Assembly: GCF_003590335.1 (NCBI RefSeq)
Contig: NZ_MIET01000055.1
Span: forward strand, 31,354-95,353
Origin: Pseudoalteromonas sp. MSK9-3
GTDB taxonomy: Bacteria > Pseudomonadota > Gammaproteobacteria > Enterobacterales > Alteromonadaceae
DNA length: 64,000 nt
Reading direction: 5' to 3'
The translations under genes were made by a program, and so were the position numbers. Positions 62,364 through 64,000 of this stretch are shown here, in pieces. Each line of letters begins with the position of its first letter. Position 1 is the stretch's first letter. The notes under the pieces are model-generated. The model was not told the origin of the DNA. It saw only the letters and a program-made list of their open reading frames with translations, and did no database searches.

Positions 62364-63061
62364 GATTACTGGTCGATGTAGGTAATACTGCAGTTAAGGT
62401 GGGGTTGGACTGCGATGGTAAAATTGCGCAGATCAATGAAACGGATATTCCGTGGTTAGATGTGGATGATATTGTCGTCGCGCAGGTAGGGCATGCCAAT
62501 GCACTCGCTTCGATAATACAGCATGCAGCGCGTTATAATATCAATATAAGACAAGCAACCGTGACGCCAAAGCTTGGTAAGGTGAATTGTGGTTATACCC
62601 AATATCAAAATTTAGGGATCGATCGTTGGTTAGCGGTGATTGCAGGTCATTACTTATACCCAAATCAATATTGTGTTGTCGTTGACTCAGGCACGGCAAC
62701 AAAAGTGGATGTGGTCAATCAAGTTGGACAGCACTTGGGTGGCTGGATATTACCGGGTTTAGATATGATGATCGCAAGCCTTTTGGCTAATACAGAAAAA
62801 GTATTTAGTGATAACACCAGTTTATTTGAACAAGGGCTGGGTCGTAATACGCCAAATGCGGTAAAAAATGGCGCATTAGTATCAACATTGGGTGCAGTCT
62901 ATACCGCTATTGCGCAATTAGAGTGTGATGCGACAGATATTCAAGTTATTTTTGCTGGTGGCTATGGTGAACTATTACAGCAACATTATGATAAGCCAAG
63001 TGTCTTTATCGATGACTTGGTATTGAAAGGGCTGAAAAATTGGTGTGATTTTATACGTTAA
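62360..63061 (+). CDS. coaX: Type III pantothenate kinase
   Basis: This 233-residue kinase catalyses the first step of coenzyme A synthesis. It has the ASKHA-fold signatures LLVDVGNTAVKVG, GIDRWLAVIAG, VVDSGTATKVDVV and GGWILPGLDMM, which are those of CoaX and not of the P-loop kinase CoaA. The GTG start overlaps the birA stop (GTGA). It occupies the place that coaA holds in E. coli, between birA and the tRNA-tuf cluster. Confidence 0.96.
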   Translation: MRLLVDVGNTAVKVGLDCDGKIAQINETDIPWLDVDDIVVAQVGHANALASIIQHAARYNINIRQATVTPKLGKVNCGYTQYQNLGIDRWLAVIAGHYLYPNQYCVVVDSGTATKVDVVNQVGQHLGGWILPGLDMMIASLLANTEKVFSDNTSLFEQGLGRNTPNAVKNGALVSTLGAVYTAIAQLECDATDIQVIFAGGYGELLQQHYDKPSVFIDDLVLKGLKNWCDFIR

Positions 63062-63135
63062 TTGCTGTTTTCAGGGGTTTTTGCTGTAATAATGAGCATT
63101 AAGGTAAAAAACTTTGATTTTTTTTGATTTTACTC

Positions 63136-63164
63136 TTGCATCACCCCCAACCTTGCTCTAGAAT
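63136..63164 (+). promoter_or_regulatory. Promoter of the tRNA-tuf operon
   Basis: TTGCAT and TAGAAT are 17 bp apart and followed by the GC-rich discriminator CCTGCCCCG, the type seen in stringently controlled stable-RNA promoters. Transcription would start near 63171, about 15 bp before the first tRNA. Confidence 0.8.
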
Positions 63165-63185
63165 CCTGCCCCGTACTAAAGCAGT

Positions 63186-63261
<76 letters not shown>

Positions 63262-63307
63262 TTTTCTGCACTCTTATGCAGAAGCTTTAGACAAAGAATT
63301 GTTATGT

Positions 63308-63392
63308 GGAGGGGTTCCCGAGCGGCCAAAGGGATCAGACTGTAAATCTGACGGCACTGCCTTCGCTGGTTCGAATCCAGCCCCCTCCACCA
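63308..63392 (+). tRNA. tRNA-Tyr (anticodon GTA)
   Basis: The 85-nt class II tRNA has a long variable arm, the acceptor GGAGGGG/CCCCTCC, the anticodon loop CTGTAAA, and an encoded CCA. Confidence 0.97.
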
Positions 63393-63438
63393 CTTTATTC
63401 TTGACGGTTAGAGGTAGTTAAGAAAACAGTTTGCTAAA

Positions 63439-63513
<75 letters not shown>

Positions 63514-63526
63514 GTTTTCTGGTGTT

Positions 63527-63602
63527 GCTGATATAGCTCAGTTGGTAGAGCGCACCCTTGGTAAGGGTGAGGTCGGCAGTTCAAATCTGCCTATCAGCAC
63601 CA
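63527..63602 (+). tRNA. tRNA-Thr (anticodon GGT)
   Basis: The 76-nt tRNA has the acceptor GCTGATA/TATCAGC, the anticodon loop TTGGTAA, and an encoded CCA. It is the last of four tRNAs in the order Thr-Tyr-Gly-Thr, the same as thrU-tyrU-glyT-thrT before tufB in E. coli. Confidence 0.97.
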
Positions 63603-63730
63603 GGCTGCTGAATCTTCTCAAACGCTTCCTTTGATTTGTCCTAAAATATTCATTTATTGAAAAATTCTAATCCGCATTTTCGTGGGTTGTTTTTATATGT
63701 AATCTAGACACATAAACGATAGGTTCCGTC

Positions 63731-64000
63731 ATGGCAAAAGAAAAGTTTGAACGCGTAAAACCGCACGTAAACGTTGGTACAATCGGCCACGTTGACCACG
63801 GTAAAACTACCCTAACTGCAGCAATCACTAACGTACTTGCAAAAGTATACGGTGGTGAAGCAAAAGACTTCGCAGCAATCGATAACGCTCCAGAAGAGCG
63901 TGAGCGTGGTATCACAATTTCAACGTCTCACGTTGAGTACGATACACCGACTCGTCACTACGCACACGTAGATTGTCCAGGACACGCGGATTATGTTAAA
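63731..64000 (+). CDS. tuf: Elongation factor Tu (partial, runs off the right edge)
   Basis: The first 90 codons of EF-Tu, which carries aminoacyl-tRNA to the ribosome, are present. They show the P-loop GHVDHGKTTL, the switch I stretch ERERGITI and the G3 motif DCPGHADYVK at the window end. Codon use is strongly biased, as expected for a very highly expressed gene. It follows the tRNA cluster by 128 bp without a terminator, so co-transcription is likely, as for tufB in E. coli. Confidence 0.97.
   Translation, partial: MAKEKFERVKPHVNVGTIGHVDHGKTTLTAAITNVLAKVYGGEAKDFAAIDNAPEERERGITISTSHVEYDTPTRHYAHVDCPGHADYVK

Overview
The window looks like a chromosomal segment of a marine gammaproteobacterium of the Alteromonadales, most likely Pseudoalteromonas or a close relative. 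This is inferred from gene content and order: a ubiE-ubiJ-ubiB-tatABCD block, a murB-birA-(pantothenate kinase)-tRNA-tuf block, a solitary second EF-G, AT-leaning base composition, and many secreted peptidases and signalling proteins. No prophage, insertion sequence, CRISPR array or rRNA gene was seen.

Layout. 1-11139: export systems. Two paralogous MacAB-type cassettes (adaptor, ATPase, permease) face away from each other across a 376-bp control region that carries sigma-54-like promoters and palindromes. The right-hand adaptor is frameshifted. An RND adaptor/pump pair follows. 11288-17709: a GbpA-like chitin-binding fragment without its oxidase domain, oligopeptidase B, a Dps ferritin, a small membrane protein, a lipase-like hydrolase, YaeQ and the ribosome-assembly GTPase YlqF. 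17710-19486: a gene-free 1.8-kb stretch holding four tandem minus-strand small-RNA genes. Each has a TTGACA-N17-GATAAT promoter overlapped by a Fur-box-like palindrome, a RyhB-like core, a hairpin showing a CGCCCC loop, and an intrinsic terminator. This is the most interesting object in the window.

19487-24360: a four-gene operon (duplicated-domain secreted protein, class C beta-lactamase-like hydrolase, LytS-type kinase, LytTR regulator) and a GntP-type permease. 24659-26746: EF-G2. 26930-35482: a small membrane protein, then leftward genes for ubiquinone synthesis (ubiEJB), Tat export (tatABC), tatD, a membrane diguanylate cyclase and hemB. 35593-38660: a GGDEF protein with a degenerate motif and a DUF885 lipoprotein peptidase preceded by a tiny coupled ORF.

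38707-47037: a methionine salvage island. mtnK is divergent from mtnA, and mtnBCD is divergent from an aminotransferase plus omega-amidase pair. Both divergent promoter regions carry MetJ-like operators. An S9 peptidase sits inside the island. 47034-56969: a poly-HAMP chemoreceptor, a beta-propeller/amidohydrolase fusion, a hybrid histidine kinase and a CsgD/VpsT-like regulator. 57199-60220: HinT, a DUF2057 protein and an M1 aminopeptidase. 60365-64000: murB, birA, coaX, four tRNA genes (Thr, Tyr, Gly, Thr) behind a stable-RNA-type promoter, and the 5' end of tuf.

All calls come from reading the sequence and from family knowledge; no database search was run.
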